DNA of 64,000 bases, taken from contig NZ_VFOU01000002.1 in assembly GCF_006716305.1 (NCBI RefSeq), positions 186,001-250,000 of the forward strand, written 5' to 3'. This document shows positions 19,141 to 29,181 of the stretch, piece by piece (positions within the stretch are counted from its first letter, which is position 1; the number at the start of each line of letters is the position of its first letter). Below the pieces are notes generated by a model, which saw only the letters and a list, made by a program, of their open reading frames with translations, did no database searches and was not told where the DNA came from. A program made the position numbers and the translations under genes. This DNA comes from Enteractinococcus coprophilus. GTDB lineage: Bacteria; Actinomycetota; Actinomycetes; Actinomycetales; Micrococcaceae.

Positions 19141-19383
19141 GGCTGTCGCTCCCAGCTGTTGAGAATCGGGGAGTGGGCAGAACCGAGGTATCCTCACGGT
19201 TCCGGTAACTCAATTTTCCTCCCCGCCGTCTTCCTGAGTCAATCAACACCAGCTGGATCACCAGGCACTCGGGATATCGCTGAGATACGGGGTGGACTAG
19301 GATTGAGGCAATCCGAAGCACACCGTCACCAGGACTGTCCATTCCATAATGCGTATGTCTTTGGTAGAACCGATCGGAAGGTC

Positions 19384-21396
19384 ATGGGTGGCAGCGACGA
19401 AGCAAATGACCGGCAACGACCCCACGGGGAGGGCCCGGTACACCATGCCAGGACAGGTCGCGACACTACGCTAGCGCCCGAGAAGCGACTTCGTCGTTGG
19501 ATGCTTGCTGACACAGCGGTTCCACATGGTCGTCATGCCGGCCCACACGGTCGAGCGGAACATCATGAGCGCGCCCATTGGCTGCGAGTTATGTGCCTGA
19601 CTGGCCTGGACTACTTTTCGACGCTGGGGTACCAACCAGCCATCGCGGCACTTGCTGCTGGGGTGATTGCCCCTGCTGCAACCATTGTGCTGGTCCTTGT
19701 GACGTTGGCGGGCGCTTTACCCGTCTATCGAAGAGTCGCCCAAGAAAGCCCGCACGGTACCGGCTCGATTGCGATGCTAGCAAAGCTACTACCACGCTGG
19801 ACCGGCAAGTTTGCGGTCTTGATCCTGTTGGGATTTGTGGTGACCGATTTCGTTATCACCATGACGTTATCTGCCTCTGACGCCACCGCACACCTGAGTG
19901 AAAACCCCATTACTGCACCGATGGTGAGTGGTCGTGAAGTCGTCACTACGCTAGTGCTCCTGGCCGGACTAGCGCTCATTTTCCTGTGGGGCTTCCGAGA
20001 AGCCATCCGGGTAGCTACCGTGTTGGTCATCGCGTTTCTGACCGTTAACTTGATCGTGATCATCGTGGCGATGACGCACATGTTCCAACAGCCAGTGCTG
20101 ATTGACAACTGGTGGACGGTGCTGACTACCCAACACGGGGACCCGTTGTTTGTAGTCGCGATTGCACTGCTCGTCTTTCCCAAGCTCGCACTGGGGCTTT
20201 CTGGGTTCGAAACCGGTGTGGTCGTCATGCCACAAATCCGTGGCGATCCCACCGACACTGAAGCCCACCCGACCGGGCGCATCCGGCATACCAAGCAACT
20301 GTTGACCACTTCTGCACTGATCATGAGCGGGTTTTTGATTACATCGTCTCTTACCACCGTCGTGCTCATCCCGGCAGCCGCATTTGAAGAAGGCGGACCA
20401 GCCAATGGTCGTGCACTGGCGTATCTGGCCCACGAATATTTAGGGCCCGAATTCGGCACGGTATATGACGTCATTATGGTGGCGATTCTATGGTTTGCCG
20501 GTGCCTCGGCCATGGCCGGGTTGCTCAACCTGGTGCCCCGCTATCTACCGCACTACGGGATGGCCCCGGCCTGGACCCAACGAAACCGGCCCCTGGTGTT
20601 CGTGTTTGTCGCCATCACTTTTATCATCACCATCATCTTCCAGGCCGACGTCGATGCCCAGGGTGGGGCCTATGCCACCGGGGTGCTGGTGCTGATCACC
20701 TCGGCTGCAATCGCCGTCACGCTCGCGGCCCGGCACAAAGGGCAACGTGGGGCCACGATCGGATACGGCGTCATTGCGGTCATCTTTACCTATACAACCG
20801 TCGCCAATATCATTGAACGCCCCGACGGTATCAAAATTGCCGGCAGCTTCATTATGGCGATCCTGGTGGTCAGCCTCATTTCACGGGCGCTGCGCTCCAC
20901 TGAACTCCGGGCCACCTCGATCCACTTCGATGCGGCCGCCCAGCGGATGCTCGCCGACCACGCCGACGGCGTCATTCGCCTGATCGCCCATAACCCCCGT
21001 CATTTAGCTGCTCAGCGCTACCGCGATAACCTGCGCAAAGCGCAACTAGCACACGATCTCCGGCAGGACGGCGTGTTGTTTATCGAGGTCGTCGTGGCCG
21101 ATAGTTCGGAGTTTGAGACCGATGTGATCGTACACGGCGTGCAGCGCTATGGTCATCAGGTCCTGGTGGCCGAGGGGACCACGGTCGCCAACACGATTGC
21201 CGCGGTCGCTTTGCATCTGCGCGATGCGCTGGGGTGTGAAACGCACGTGTATTTCCAATGGACCGAAGCGACCCCGGTGACCAATATCTTGCGTTATTTG
21301 GTTTTCGGAGAGGGCGCGGTCGCCCCGGTCACCAGGGAAGTCTTACGCGAAGCAGAACCTGATGTTCACCGCCGTCCGATCGTGCATGTCGCCTGA
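19384..21396 (+). CDS. APC-superfamily amino acid permease with C-terminal soluble domain
   Basis: A 12-helix type transporter of the amino acid-polyamine-organocation superfamily. The membrane part begins at [22 protein letters not shown] and continues to about residue 500; a soluble domain of about 165 residues follows. Its N-terminal extension is His-rich ([18 protein letters not shown]). The start is uncertain: ATG 19384 (670 residues) keeps an RLRRWML segment that matches relatives, while ATG 19501 would give 631 residues; an open frame further up to 19159 overlaps the cupin gene and is not convincing. The substrate is not identifiable. It ends 60 bases before the ileS T-box leader. Confidence 0.8.
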   Translation: MGGSDEANDRQRPHGEGPVHHARTGRDTTLAPEKRLRRWMLADTAVPHGRHAGPHGRAEHHERAHWLRVMCLTGLDYFSTLGYQPAIAALAAGVIAPAATIVLVLVTLAGALPVYRRVAQESPHGTGSIAMLAKLLPRWTGKFAVLILLGFVVTDFVITMTLSASDATAHLSENPITAPMVSGREVVTTLVLLAGLALIFLWGFREAIRVATVLVIAFLTVNLIVIIVAMTHMFQQPVLIDNWWTVLTTQHGDPLFVVAIALLVFPKLALGLSGFETGVVVMPQIRGDPTDTEAHPTGRIRHTKQLLTTSALIMSGFLITSSLTTVVLIPAAAFEEGGPANGRALAYLAHEYLGPEFGTVYDVIMVAILWFAGASAMAGLLNLVPRYLPHYGMAPAWTQRNRPLVFVFVAITFIITIIFQADVDAQGGAYATGVLVLITSAAIAVTLAARHKGQRGATIGYGVIAVIFTYTTVANIIERPDGIKIAGSFIMAILVVSLISRALRSTELRATSIHFDAAAQRMLADHADGVIRLIAHNPRHLAAQRYRDNLRKAQLAHDLRQDGVLFIEVVVADSSEFETDVIVHGVQRYGHQVLVAEGTTVANTIAAVALHLRDALGCETHVYFQWTEATPVTNILRYLVFGEGAVAPVTREVLREAEPDVHRRPIVHVA

Positions 21397-21447
21397 GGGC
21401 AAAACCTTGCCGGAGCTGATTTCGCGGCTGCGAATATGTTGTAGGAT

Positions 21448-21654
21448 GGTTGCGATCGCGCAGTGATCCGACCATCATCGGGGAGCGCTTCGGAAGAACG
21501 GCACACGCTTAGTAGAACCGAACGGGATCAGCCCGATACAGCTGCAATAAGCGATCTTGGAGTTACCAAGATAAGCAGGGTGGTACCGCGTCGTGAGGCG
21601 TCCTTGCAAGTATGTACACGTGACACAACGAACGTCGATGCAAGGAAGGTAACT
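21448..21654 (+). promoter_or_regulatory. T-box riboswitch controlling ileS (translational type)
   Basis: A leader that senses uncharged tRNA-Ile. The T-box core AGGGTGGTACCGCG lies at 21577-21590, with TGGT able to pair with the ACCA end of the tRNA. Upstream are elements typical of actinobacterial ileS leaders: CCATCATCGGGGAGC with an ATC isoleucine specifier candidate, and the conserved AGTAGAACCGAACGGG. Downstream, TCCTTGCA (21601-21608) is exactly complementary to TGCAAGGA (21639-21646), which covers the ileS ribosome binding site AAGGAAGG (21642-21649). This points to control of translation initiation rather than transcription termination; no T run follows the element. Confidence 0.9.
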
Positions 21655-24600
21655 GTGTACCCTCTGGCAAGTTCCCATGCGCAATGGGTTCAAAACGGTT
21701 CCACACCGTCCACCCCAAATCTGCCCGCCATTGAAGAGCTCATCCTAAAATACTGGGGCGAAGACGGCACCTTCCTAGCCTCCATTGACAACCGTCCGGC
21801 GGAAGTCGACGGCGACAACAACGAGTTCGTGTTCTACGATGGCCCGCCGTTTGCCAACGGTCTGCCACACTACGGCCACCTGCTGACCAGTTACGTCAAA
21901 GACCTCGTCGCCCGCTATCAGACCCAGCAGGGTCGTCGCGTTGAGCGGCGCTTCGGTTGGGATACCCATGGCCTGCCGGCCGAATTAGAGGCCATGAAGC
22001 AACTCGGCATGACGGACAAGGCCGAAATTGAAGAAATGGGCATCGATAAATTCAACGACGCCTGCCGCGCCTCGGTCCTGGAATACACCGAAGAATGGCG
22101 CGAGTACATCAACCGCATGGGGCGCTGGGTCGATTTTGAAAACGACTACAAAACGCTGAACCCATCCTTTATGGAATCGGTCATCTGGGCCTTCAAAACC
22201 CTGCATAACCGTGGCCTGACCTACCGTGGTTTCCGTGTTCTACCTTACTGCTGGAATGATGAAACCCCGCTGTCCAACCACGAACTGCGCATGGACGACG
22301 ACGTCTACAAGATGCGTCAAGACCCATCGGTCACCGTGCAGTTCAAGATCACCGGTATGCCAGCCACACCCGAACTCGTCCCCGAAGGTGGCGTGACCGC
22401 CGAGATCGCCGAAGCCCTGACCGGCGTCGGTGTGCTGGCCTGGACGACCACCCCGTGGACCCTGCCAACCAACTTCTCGGTCGCCGCTGGCCCGGACATC
22501 GAATACGCCGTCGTGCCGGTCGTGGCCGCCGAAGTCGACACCTTCAGCGCGGACAAGGTCCTGCTGGCAACCGACCGCGTTCGGGCGCACGCCAAGATGC
22601 TGGGCTACGACGACGGCGACGCAGCCGTTGCGGCCATCGAAGCCACCTACACCGGCCGTCAACTGGCCGGGCTGGCCTATGAGCCACTGTTTACTTACTT
22701 TGTAGACGCCGAAACCTACGGCACCGAAAGCGCCTTCCGGATCCTGGTCGATGACTATGTCTCAACCGAAGACGGTACCGGGCTGGTGCACCAGGCTCCG
22801 GCCTATGGTGAAGAAGACCAACGCGTCAACGAAGCCCACGGCATCCCGGTAGTCCTCTCGGTGGATGAGGGCGCCAAATTCCTGCCGCTCTTCGCCGATG
22901 AATCCCAGGGCGACGGAGTATTAAAAGACATCGCCGGTGTGCAGGTATTCGAAGCCAACCGCACGATCATTCGTGCCCTGCGTGCCCAGGGCGCGCTGCT
23001 GGGCGAACAGTCCTATGAACACTCCTACCCGCACTGCTGGCGCTGCCGCACCCCACTGATCTACCGGGCGATCACCTCCTGGTATGTCAAAGTCACCGAC
23101 TTCAAAGATGACATGTTGCGCCACAACGAGGACATCAACTGGATCCCGGGCAACGTCAAACACGGCCAGTTTGGCAAATGGCTAGAAAACGCCCGCGACT
23201 GGTCGATCTCGCGCAACCGCTACTGGGGCTCACCCATCCCGGTGTGGGAATCCGATGACCCGAACTACCCGCGCATCGAGGTCTACGGGTCATTAGCTGA
23301 AATCGAAGAGGCCTTCGGTCAGTTGCCCCGCAATGCCGAGGGTGAAGTCGACCTACACCGCCCATGGATCGATGAGCTAGTGCGGCCAAACCCGGACGAC
23401 CCAACCGGTAAATCAATGATGCGCCGCGTCGAAGACGTCCTCGACGTCTGGTTCGACTCCGGCTCCATGCCGTATGCCCAGGTCCACTACCCGATGAACA
23501 ATAAGGACTGGTTCGACACCCACAACCCGGCCGACTTCATCGTCGAATACATCGGTCAAACCCGCGGCTGGTTCTACACCATGCACGTGCTAGGCACCGC
23601 ACTCTTTGATCGTCCGGCGTTCAAAAACGTCATCTCCCACGGTATTGTCCTGGGCTCCGACGGCAATAAGATGTCCAAATCACTGCAGAACTACCCGGAC
23701 GTCAACGAGGTCTTAGACCGCGACGGCTCCGATGCGATGCGCTGGTTCTTGATGGCCTCGCCCATCCTGCGCGGCGGCAACCTGATTGTCACCGAAGAGG
23801 GCATCCGCGAAGCCGCCCGCCAGGCCATCCTGCCGGCCTGGAATGTCTGGCACTTCTTTAGCTTGTATGCCAACTCGGCCACCGACGGCGGCAAACGCCC
23901 CGAAGGCTACCAGGCTTCCTTCCGCTATGAGTCCACCGATCCACTTGACCAGTACATCCTGGCCGCCACCGGCACCATGCTGCGCGACGTGAAAGCTTCA
24001 CTGGATGACTACAATGTCTCTGGAGCCACCGAAGCCATCCGCGGCTACATGGAAACCATGACCAACTGGTACATCCGCCGGTCGCGGCAACGCTTCTTCG
24101 CCGAAGACACCCAGGCACTGGACACCCTGTACACCGTGTTGGAAGCCTTCGTTCGCGCCGCCGCTCCGCTGATGCCCATGGTTGCCGAGGAAATCTGGCG
24201 TGGCATGACCGGCGGCCGTTCGGTCCATCTGACTGACTACCCGGATGCCGACCTGTTCCCATCGGGCGCCGAAGCAGAACAGCTCCAGGACACCATGGAA
24301 CTGGTCCGCACGATCGCCTCGTCGGCCTCCTCCCTGCGCAAGGGCGCCAACCGTCGGGTGCGCTTGCCACTGTCTGAGCTGACCGTCGTCGTGCCGGATA
24401 TCCAGCGCTTCACCCAGGATTTCACTGACATCCTGGCCGATGAACTCAACCTGAAAAACATCAAACTCGTGGATGTTGCCAACACCTCAGCCGAGGACTT
24501 CGGTATCTCCCAGCAGCTGGTTGTCGACGCTCGCGAAGCCGGTCCACGCCTTGGCCGCGACGTCCAGACCGTCATCAAGGCCTCCAAATCTGATGATTGG

Positions 24601-25035
24601 AAAGTCGAAGACGACGGCACCGTCGTCGCCGGCGGCATTGCCCTGGAACCCAATGAATACACCCTGTCCACGGTGGTCGAAGAAGACCTCGACAACCCAG
24701 AATCAGCAGTCGCTGTTATTCCAGCCGGCTTCGTCATCCTCAACACCGCAGTTGATGAAACTCTGGCCGCAGAAGGTGCCGCACGCGACGTCATCCGTGC
24801 CGTCCAATCGGCCCGCCGCGACGCAGACCTGGATGTCTCGGACCGGATTCACACCGTGATTACCGGACCCGACGCCGTCATCAGTGCCATCAGCGCACAC
24901 GAGGGCCTCATCAGCAATGAAACGCTGTCGCTCAAGGTCGCTTTCGAAGCCACTGACGCTACCGACCCCCGCGAATCGTTCGCCGATGACGCCACCAAAT
25001 CCGTGGAAGTCACCGTGCAGAAAGTCGACGCCTAA
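21655..25035 (+). CDS. ileS: Isoleucine-tRNA ligase
   Basis: Charges tRNA-Ile and edits misactivated valine. The 1126-residue protein is of the long class with an extended C-terminal domain. Visible are the HIGH-type motif (FANGLPHYGHL), the editing region with WTTTPWTLPTN, the KMSKS loop (GNKMSKSLQ), and a C-terminal domain with several anticodon-binding features. The start is GTG 21655, right after the sequestered AAGGAAGG; the open frame upstream to 21463 is the T-box leader and not protein. The stop overlaps the ATG of folC by one base, so folC is coupled to isoleucine-responsive translation (inference). Confidence 0.96.
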   Translation: MYPLASSHAQWVQNGSTPSTPNLPAIEELILKYWGEDGTFLASIDNRPAEVDGDNNEFVFYDGPPFANGLPHYGHLLTSYVKDLVARYQTQQGRRVERRFGWDTHGLPAELEAMKQLGMTDKAEIEEMGIDKFNDACRASVLEYTEEWREYINRMGRWVDFENDYKTLNPSFMESVIWAFKTLHNRGLTYRGFRVLPYCWNDETPLSNHELRMDDDVYKMRQDPSVTVQFKITGMPATPELVPEGGVTAEIAEALTGVGVLAWTTTPWTLPTNFSVAAGPDIEYAVVPVVAAEVDTFSADKVLLATDRVRAHAKMLGYDDGDAAVAAIEATYTGRQLAGLAYEPLFTYFVDAETYGTESAFRILVDDYVSTEDGTGLVHQAPAYGEEDQRVNEAHGIPVVLSVDEGAKFLPLFADESQGDGVLKDIAGVQVFEANRTIIRALRAQGALLGEQSYEHSYPHCWRCRTPLIYRAITSWYVKVTDFKDDMLRHNEDINWIPGNVKHGQFGKWLENARDWSISRNRYWGSPIPVWESDDPNYPRIEVYGSLAEIEEAFGQLPRNAEGEVDLHRPWIDELVRPNPDDPTGKSMMRRVEDVLDVWFDSGSMPYAQVHYPMNNKDWFDTHNPADFIVEYIGQTRGWFYTMHVLGTALFDRPAFKNVISHGIVLGSDGNKMSKSLQNYPDVNEVLDRDGSDAMRWFLMASPILRGGNLIVTEEGIREAARQAILPAWNVWHFFSLYANSATDGGKRPEGYQASFRYESTDPLDQYILAATGTMLRDVKASLDDYNVSGATEAIRGYMETMTNWYIRRSRQRFFAEDTQALDTLYTVLEAFVRAAAPLMPMVAEEIWRGMTGGRSVHLTDYPDADLFPSGAEAEQLQDTMELVRTIASSASSLRKGANRRVRLPLSELTVVVPDIQRFTQDFTDILADELNLKNIKLVDVANTSAEDFGISQQLVVDAREAGPRLGRDVQTVIKASKSDDWKVEDDGTVVAGGIALEPNEYTLSTVVEEDLDNPESAVAVIPAGFVILNTAVDETLAAEGAARDVIRAVQSARRDADLDVSDRIHTVITGPDAVISAISAHEGLISNETLSLKVAFEATDATDPRESFADDATKSVEVTVQKVDA

Positions 25036-26519
25036 TGTTTGAAACCGCAGAACAGGTCTATGTACACCTGTTATCGCGGGCTCCCGAAAACAAAATGGAG
25101 CCCCGCATGCAACCGATGTTCGACATCATGGCCCTGCTGGGCGACCCTCAGCACAGTGCCCCCGTGATCCATTTGACCGGTACCAACGGCAAGACGACAA
25201 CGGCACGCATCATCGAACAAGTTTTGATCGCCCACGGGCTGCGCACCGGGCGCTACACCTCGCCGCACCTGGTCAAGGTTACCGAGCGCATCACCTTAGA
25301 TGGTGAGCCCGTCGATGACGCCACCTTTGTCCGGGTGTTCAATGAGATCGCCCCGCTGCTCGACATTGTGGATGCCAAACTCGAAGCAGCAGGTGAACAG
25401 AAACTCACCTACTTTGAAACCGTGACCGCCCTGGGTTATGCGATCTTCGCCGATGCCCCGGTAGATGTCATGGTGGTAGAAGTGGGCTTAGGAGGGATCA
25501 CTGATGCCACCAACGTGGCCGACGCCCAGGTCTCGGTGGTCACACCGATCTCGGTCGACCACGCCGACCTGCTCGGCGATACACCTGGTGCCATCGCGGT
25601 CGAGAAATCCGGAATCATTAAAGACAACGGCTATCTGATCTCGGCGGCTCAAGACCCCGAAGCCGCCCAGGTGCTGCTGGAAGCGGCCCGTGCCAAACAC
25701 GTGAACTTCAAATTCGAAAACATCGAGTTCGGCGTCACGCATCGCTCGGTGGCCGTAGGCGGCCAACAGGTTTCCATCAAAGGTCTCGCCGCTGATTACA
25801 ACGATCTCTTCCTCCCACTGCACGGTGCCCACCAGGTCCAAAACCTTGCGGTTGCCATCGCAGCACTGGAAGCGTTCTTGGGAGCCGGTGAACAACCGTT
25901 GAATCGCGACATCCTGCAAGACGGACTGTCGATGGTCACCAGCCCGGGACGTCTAGAACTGCTGCGCACCAACCCGTCACTGGTCATTGATGCCGCCCAC
26001 AACCCGCAGGGGATTGAAGCCACCGCCGCCACCATGCGCGAAACCTTCAACTTCTCCTCCCTGGGCCTGGTCGTTGGCATTTTGGATGACAAGGATACCC
26101 TGGGCATCCTCACCGCACTCTTTGACCACTTCGGGGACGACGTGGAACACGTGGCGATCACCAAATCCAATTCCCCGCGAGCCATCGGCGCCGAAGAATT
26201 GACCGAAATCGCCCTGGACGCCGGGTGGGACGAAGACCAGCTATTCACCACCGACTCGGTGGTGGATGCCATCGCCTGGACCGTGCAAGGCGTGCGAGAT
26301 ATTGAAGCCCGAGTTCAGGAAGCCGGACGGACGCTGACCGCCGGGACCGGGGGAGCGGGCGTTTTGGTCACCGGGTCGATCACTTTGGTCGGGCAGGTCC
26401 GCGGACTGCTGGGCCCCGATGCCACGACGACCGATGCCAGTGTCGAAGTCGAAGGCCACGATGACTTCAGCGACTTCTTCGCACAAGATGACCAAGAGGA
26501 GGACGACGATGAGTCCTGA
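25035..26519 (+). CDS. folC: Folylpolyglutamate/dihydrofolate synthase
   Basis: Adds glutamate to folates, and in many bacteria also makes dihydrofolate. The 494-residue product shows the ATP loop TGTNGKTTTARI (near residue 48), the region GLGGITDATNV that resembles the family's second signature, and the C-terminal Mur-ligase fold with DAAHNPQG. An acidic C-terminal tail (DDFSDFFAQDDQEEDDDES) extends beyond the core. It starts with ATG 25035 inside the ileS stop and overlaps the next gene by 11 bases, so ileS-folC-DUF4233-ndk form one transcription unit. Confidence 0.94.
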   Translation: MFETAEQVYVHLLSRAPENKMEPRMQPMFDIMALLGDPQHSAPVIHLTGTNGKTTTARIIEQVLIAHGLRTGRYTSPHLVKVTERITLDGEPVDDATFVRVFNEIAPLLDIVDAKLEAAGEQKLTYFETVTALGYAIFADAPVDVMVVEVGLGGITDATNVADAQVSVVTPISVDHADLLGDTPGAIAVEKSGIIKDNGYLISAAQDPEAAQVLLEAARAKHVNFKFENIEFGVTHRSVAVGGQQVSIKGLAADYNDLFLPLHGAHQVQNLAVAIAALEAFLGAGEQPLNRDILQDGLSMVTSPGRLELLRTNPSLVIDAAHNPQGIEATAATMRETFNFSSLGLVVGILDDKDTLGILTALFDHFGDDVEHVAITKSNSPRAIGAEELTEIALDAGWDEDQLFTTDSVVDAIAWTVQGVRDIEARVQEAGRTLTAGTGGAGVLVTGSITLVGQVRGLLGPDATTTDASVEVEGHDDFSDFFAQDDQEEDDDES

Positions 26520-26991
26520 AGAACAACCCGGCCGTGAGTCCTGGCGGCCAGAACGCGAAACCCGGGCACAACGCGCCTGGCAACCCGGGCAACAGAAAAC
26601 CCAGCGCTCGATCTTTGTGCTCTTCGCCTCGACCGTGCTGCTGGGGGAAGCCTTTGTCATCGCCTTCTTCGGGTTGATGCTTTATGGTCTGAACCAAGAC
26701 AACGGTGGCCTATGGATGCTGCTAGGCAGCCTCGTGTTGGCGATCATTACCGGGGTGACGGCACGGTTTGTGAAAAAACCAGCCGGTATCGCCGTCGGCT
26801 GGATTATCCAGGGATTGCTGGTTGCCTCCGGTTTTTTCGAATCCTTCGGCTTTTTCATCGGAATAGCGTTCGCCCTGGCCTGGTGGTATGCGATAACCAA
26901 GGGCAAACAGATCGATGCTGAAAATGCTCAACGAGCCAAAGAACAAGAAGCCTGGGAACAGGAACACGGTACGGAAGCCGACACCGATTAG
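26509..26991 (+). CDS. DUF4233 membrane protein
   Basis: A 160-residue protein with a charged N-terminal tail (about 34 residues) and four hydrophobic segments, followed by a charged C-terminal tail. Position and architecture match the actinobacterial DUF4233 family, which is nearly always placed between folC and ndk; its function is unknown. ATG 26509 overlaps the end of folC by 11 bases, which is the usual arrangement. An in-frame upstream ATG at 26419 would lie inside folC and is rejected. Confidence 0.82.
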   Translation: MSPEEQPGRESWRPERETRAQRAWQPGQQKTQRSIFVLFASTVLLGEAFVIAFFGLMLYGLNQDNGGLWMLLGSLVLAIITGVTARFVKKPAGIAVGWIIQGLLVASGFFESFGFFIGIAFALAWWYAITKGKQIDAENAQRAKEQEAWEQEHGTEADTD

Positions 26992-27053
26992 GTATGATCG
27001 TGAGGGGTAACGCAACCGCGAGACCTTCAAGCATCTGATGAAGAGGTAGTTTT

Positions 27054-27473
27054 ATGAGCCAGCCTGAACGCACACTTGTTCTCGTCAAGCCCGACGGCGT
27101 GGAACGTGGACTCACCGGTGAGATCTTGGCGCGTATCGAGCGTAAGGGATACCAAATCACCGAGCTACTCATGCTCAATGCCACCCCTCAGATGCTGGCT
27201 GAACACTACGAGGAACACCAGGGCAAAGACTTCTTTGAACCACTGGTCAACTTCATGGCTTCCGGACCTATTGTCGCGGCCATCTTCGAAGGCGACCGCG
27301 TGATCGAAGGCATCCGCCAGCTGGCTGGTATTTCCGATCCAACCCTGGCCGACGCCGGAACGATTCGCGGCGATTTTGGACGCGACTGGGGCGAAAGCGT
27401 ACAAAAGAACCTCATCCACGCCTCCGACTCGACCCTGTCAGCAGAGCGCGAGATCGACCTCTGGTTCGGCTAA
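27054..27473 (+). CDS. ndk: Nucleoside-diphosphate kinase
   Basis: Transfers the gamma phosphate from ATP to other nucleoside diphosphates. The 139-residue protein starts ERTLVLVKPDGVERGL and contains TIRGDFG and the catalytic histidine in NLIHASDS, all in the expected places. ATG 27054 follows AGAGGTAG. It is the last gene of the ileS-folC block and is followed by a clear terminator. Confidence 0.97.
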   Translation: MSQPERTLVLVKPDGVERGLTGEILARIERKGYQITELLMLNATPQMLAEHYEEHQGKDFFEPLVNFMASGPIVAAIFEGDRVIEGIRQLAGISDPTLADAGTIRGDFGRDWGESVQKNLIHASDSTLSAEREIDLWFG

Positions 27474-27491
27474 GCTCAAGACTTTAAGCAT

Positions 27492-27520
27492 CAATGGCAC
27501 CGGTTTTTCCGGTGCCATTG
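27492..27520 (+). terminator. Terminator after ndk
   Basis: A perfect 12-base stem (CAATGGCACCGG at 27492-27503 with CCGGTGCCATTG at 27509-27520) around a TTTTT loop. It also faces the end of the NUDIX gene on the other strand. Confidence 0.82.
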
Positions 27521-27539
27521 GCGTTTGAGCAGTCACTTC

Positions 27540-28202
27540 CTAAAGGCCGCGTATCGGGGTGACCACCGGATCACGGGCGAGCAGCGCCTGGATCGAGCCG
27601 GCTTCTACAATATCGGCCAGTAAGAATTCGGTGGGGCGCATCAGCGCAATCTTTTTGACTTCTGCCCCGTGCAGGATTGACTCGATACTGTGCCAATCGG
27701 CCGCAGTGGCCTCGGTTGTGATGTTTTCTGGCATCACTTCGTCCCCAGGGGTAGCCAAATAGAAGAACGTATCAAACCGTTTGGGATAGCCCACCGGAGT
27801 GATCAGATTCGCCCACGGCCGCATGATCTCAGGTTTCAGTTGCACCCCGGTTTCTTCTTCCACTTCGCGTAGGCCGGTACGCAGCATCATCGAAGAGTTT
27901 TTGACGGCCTGGCCCGGAATCGATGAACCCAGTGACGTCCGCTGCCAGCCTCGGGCGTGCTGGGTCAGGATCGGCTGGGTGTCGATACCAAATTCAAAAT
28001 CAGCGTCCTCGGCATCGGTGCGGCCACCGGGAAATACGACGGCACCGGCGGCAAAGTCCATCGTCGTAGCACGGTGTTGAACATATACTTCAAGCTCTTG
28101 GTCCACCTGCCGCACCATGATAACTGAGGCGGCCTGTCGTGCTGCCACATAGGGGTGGGTGAGCTCGGGGCGGGGCATGGCATTGAATTTTTGAGCGTCC
28201 AA
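27540..28202 (-). CDS. NUDIX hydrolase
   Basis: A 220-residue NUDIX-fold enzyme that probably cleaves a nucleoside diphosphate linked to another group; the substrate is unknown. The core motif is REVEEETGV, preceded by GG-x-TDAED and a VFPGG strand. The NUDIX glycine is replaced in the usual position (MMLRTGLREVEEETG), which still fits the relaxed form. The likely start is TTG at 28200-28202, preceded by AGGA; ATG 28178 is an alternative. It begins 10 bases after the VKOR gene ends, so both form an operon. Confidence 0.85.
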   Translation of the reverse strand: MDAQKFNAMPRPELTHPYVAARQAASVIMVRQVDQELEVYVQHRATTMDFAAGAVVFPGGRTDAEDADFEFGIDTQPILTQHARGWQRTSLGSSIPGQAVKNSSMMLRTGLREVEEETGVQLKPEIMRPWANLITPVGYPKRFDTFFYLATPGDEVMPENITTEATAADWHSIESILHGAEVKKIALMRPTEFLLADIVEAGSIQALLARDPVVTPIRGL

Positions 28203-28212
28203 TTACACGGTC

Positions 28213-28830
28213 CTAAAACATTGCTTCGCCAAAACGCAGCAGGATTGATCCACCGATCACAAGGTATAACACAATGATCGTCGGCCAGGTGGCCGTTGTG
28301 ATGATCATCTTCGTTCGTGGTGTGACTTTGATCAAATCCTGTGACACATTACGCGCAAAGATGAGCACCGCAGCCGGGATGGTCACCGCCCATACCACCA
28401 TGCAATAGATGCACAGCGTGTTGATGACATACACCGCCTGGGTCCACAGCCACAAACAAAAGATCATGGCAAGTCCCAGTCCGATGCATAGGGCGTGCCA
28501 CCACCAATTCACAAACCGTGCCCCACCGATAATCGCCATCGCAATCGTGATGACAATCGTAAACCCGATGATGCCGATGAACTGATTGGAAAACCCAAAT
28601 AAACTGGCCTGCCAGGATTGCATGACCTTCCCACAGGAGACCCAGACGCTGAAGTCACACGAGGTGACATAGTCGGGATTCATCCACAGTTGAACGCGTT
28701 CATAGGTCAACACCAAGGTGGCAATCAGCCCGATGATACCGCTGACTAACAGCACCATCGCAGAACCAAAACTGGACGCGTACCAGGGTTGTTCTTCGGT
28801 GTCAGGGGGGAAGTTTACTGCCGTATTCAC
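28213..28830 (-). CDS. Vitamin K epoxide reductase (VKOR) family membrane protein
   Basis: VKOR-type proteins reoxidise extracytoplasmic dithiol oxidases (DsbA) by passing electrons to quinones; actinobacteria use them instead of DsbB. The 205-residue protein has four or five hydrophobic segments, the loop cysteines in SCDFSVWVSC and the active-site pair CIYC in the last helices, which are hallmark positions. I choose GTG 28828-28830; an open frame extends upstream to 28929 but its added residues are not a signal or membrane segment. No fused thioredoxin domain is present. Its partner thiol oxidase is not in this window. Confidence 0.82.
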   Translation of the reverse strand: MNTAVNFPPDTEEQPWYASSFGSAMVLLVSGIIGLIATLVLTYERVQLWMNPDYVTSCDFSVWVSCGKVMQSWQASLFGFSNQFIGIIGFTIVITIAMAIIGGARFVNWWWHALCIGLGLAMIFCLWLWTQAVYVINTLCIYCMVVWAVTIPAAVLIFARNVSQDLIKVTPRTKMIITTATWPTIIVLYLVIGGSILLRFGEAMF

Positions 28831-29181
28831 GCGGCCAAGTATAGGGCCGTCAGCTGAGTGCGAGCACAGAATAACGGGTTTTGGCCAAAAGTATGTCACA
28901 ATGGTGGAGACCACATCGTGCACGCACACTCGGTGGGTCCTGCGGAAGCTTTATGGCTTACGGTTGCGACGGTTGATTCCATTGTGACACTAAAGATGTT
29001 GAATCCCTCGACGTAAGCTCCTGAAGTTTTTGAATTGTCTTGTATGCTTCTGCTGGCTCCGGCAACGACCGGTTCATTCTAGGCTTTTTCGTAGTGCGTA
29101 CTAGCCACCAAGGCGGACGCACAATCGGATTTGGCCTACCCGTGGTGAGTGCGGACCGCGGTTAGGTCCGGGAGGCGCAGC

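Noticed and set aside
21463-21654. N-terminal extension of ileS by 64 residues
   Set aside because: This is the T-box leader; the ribosome binding site and GTG 21655 define the start.
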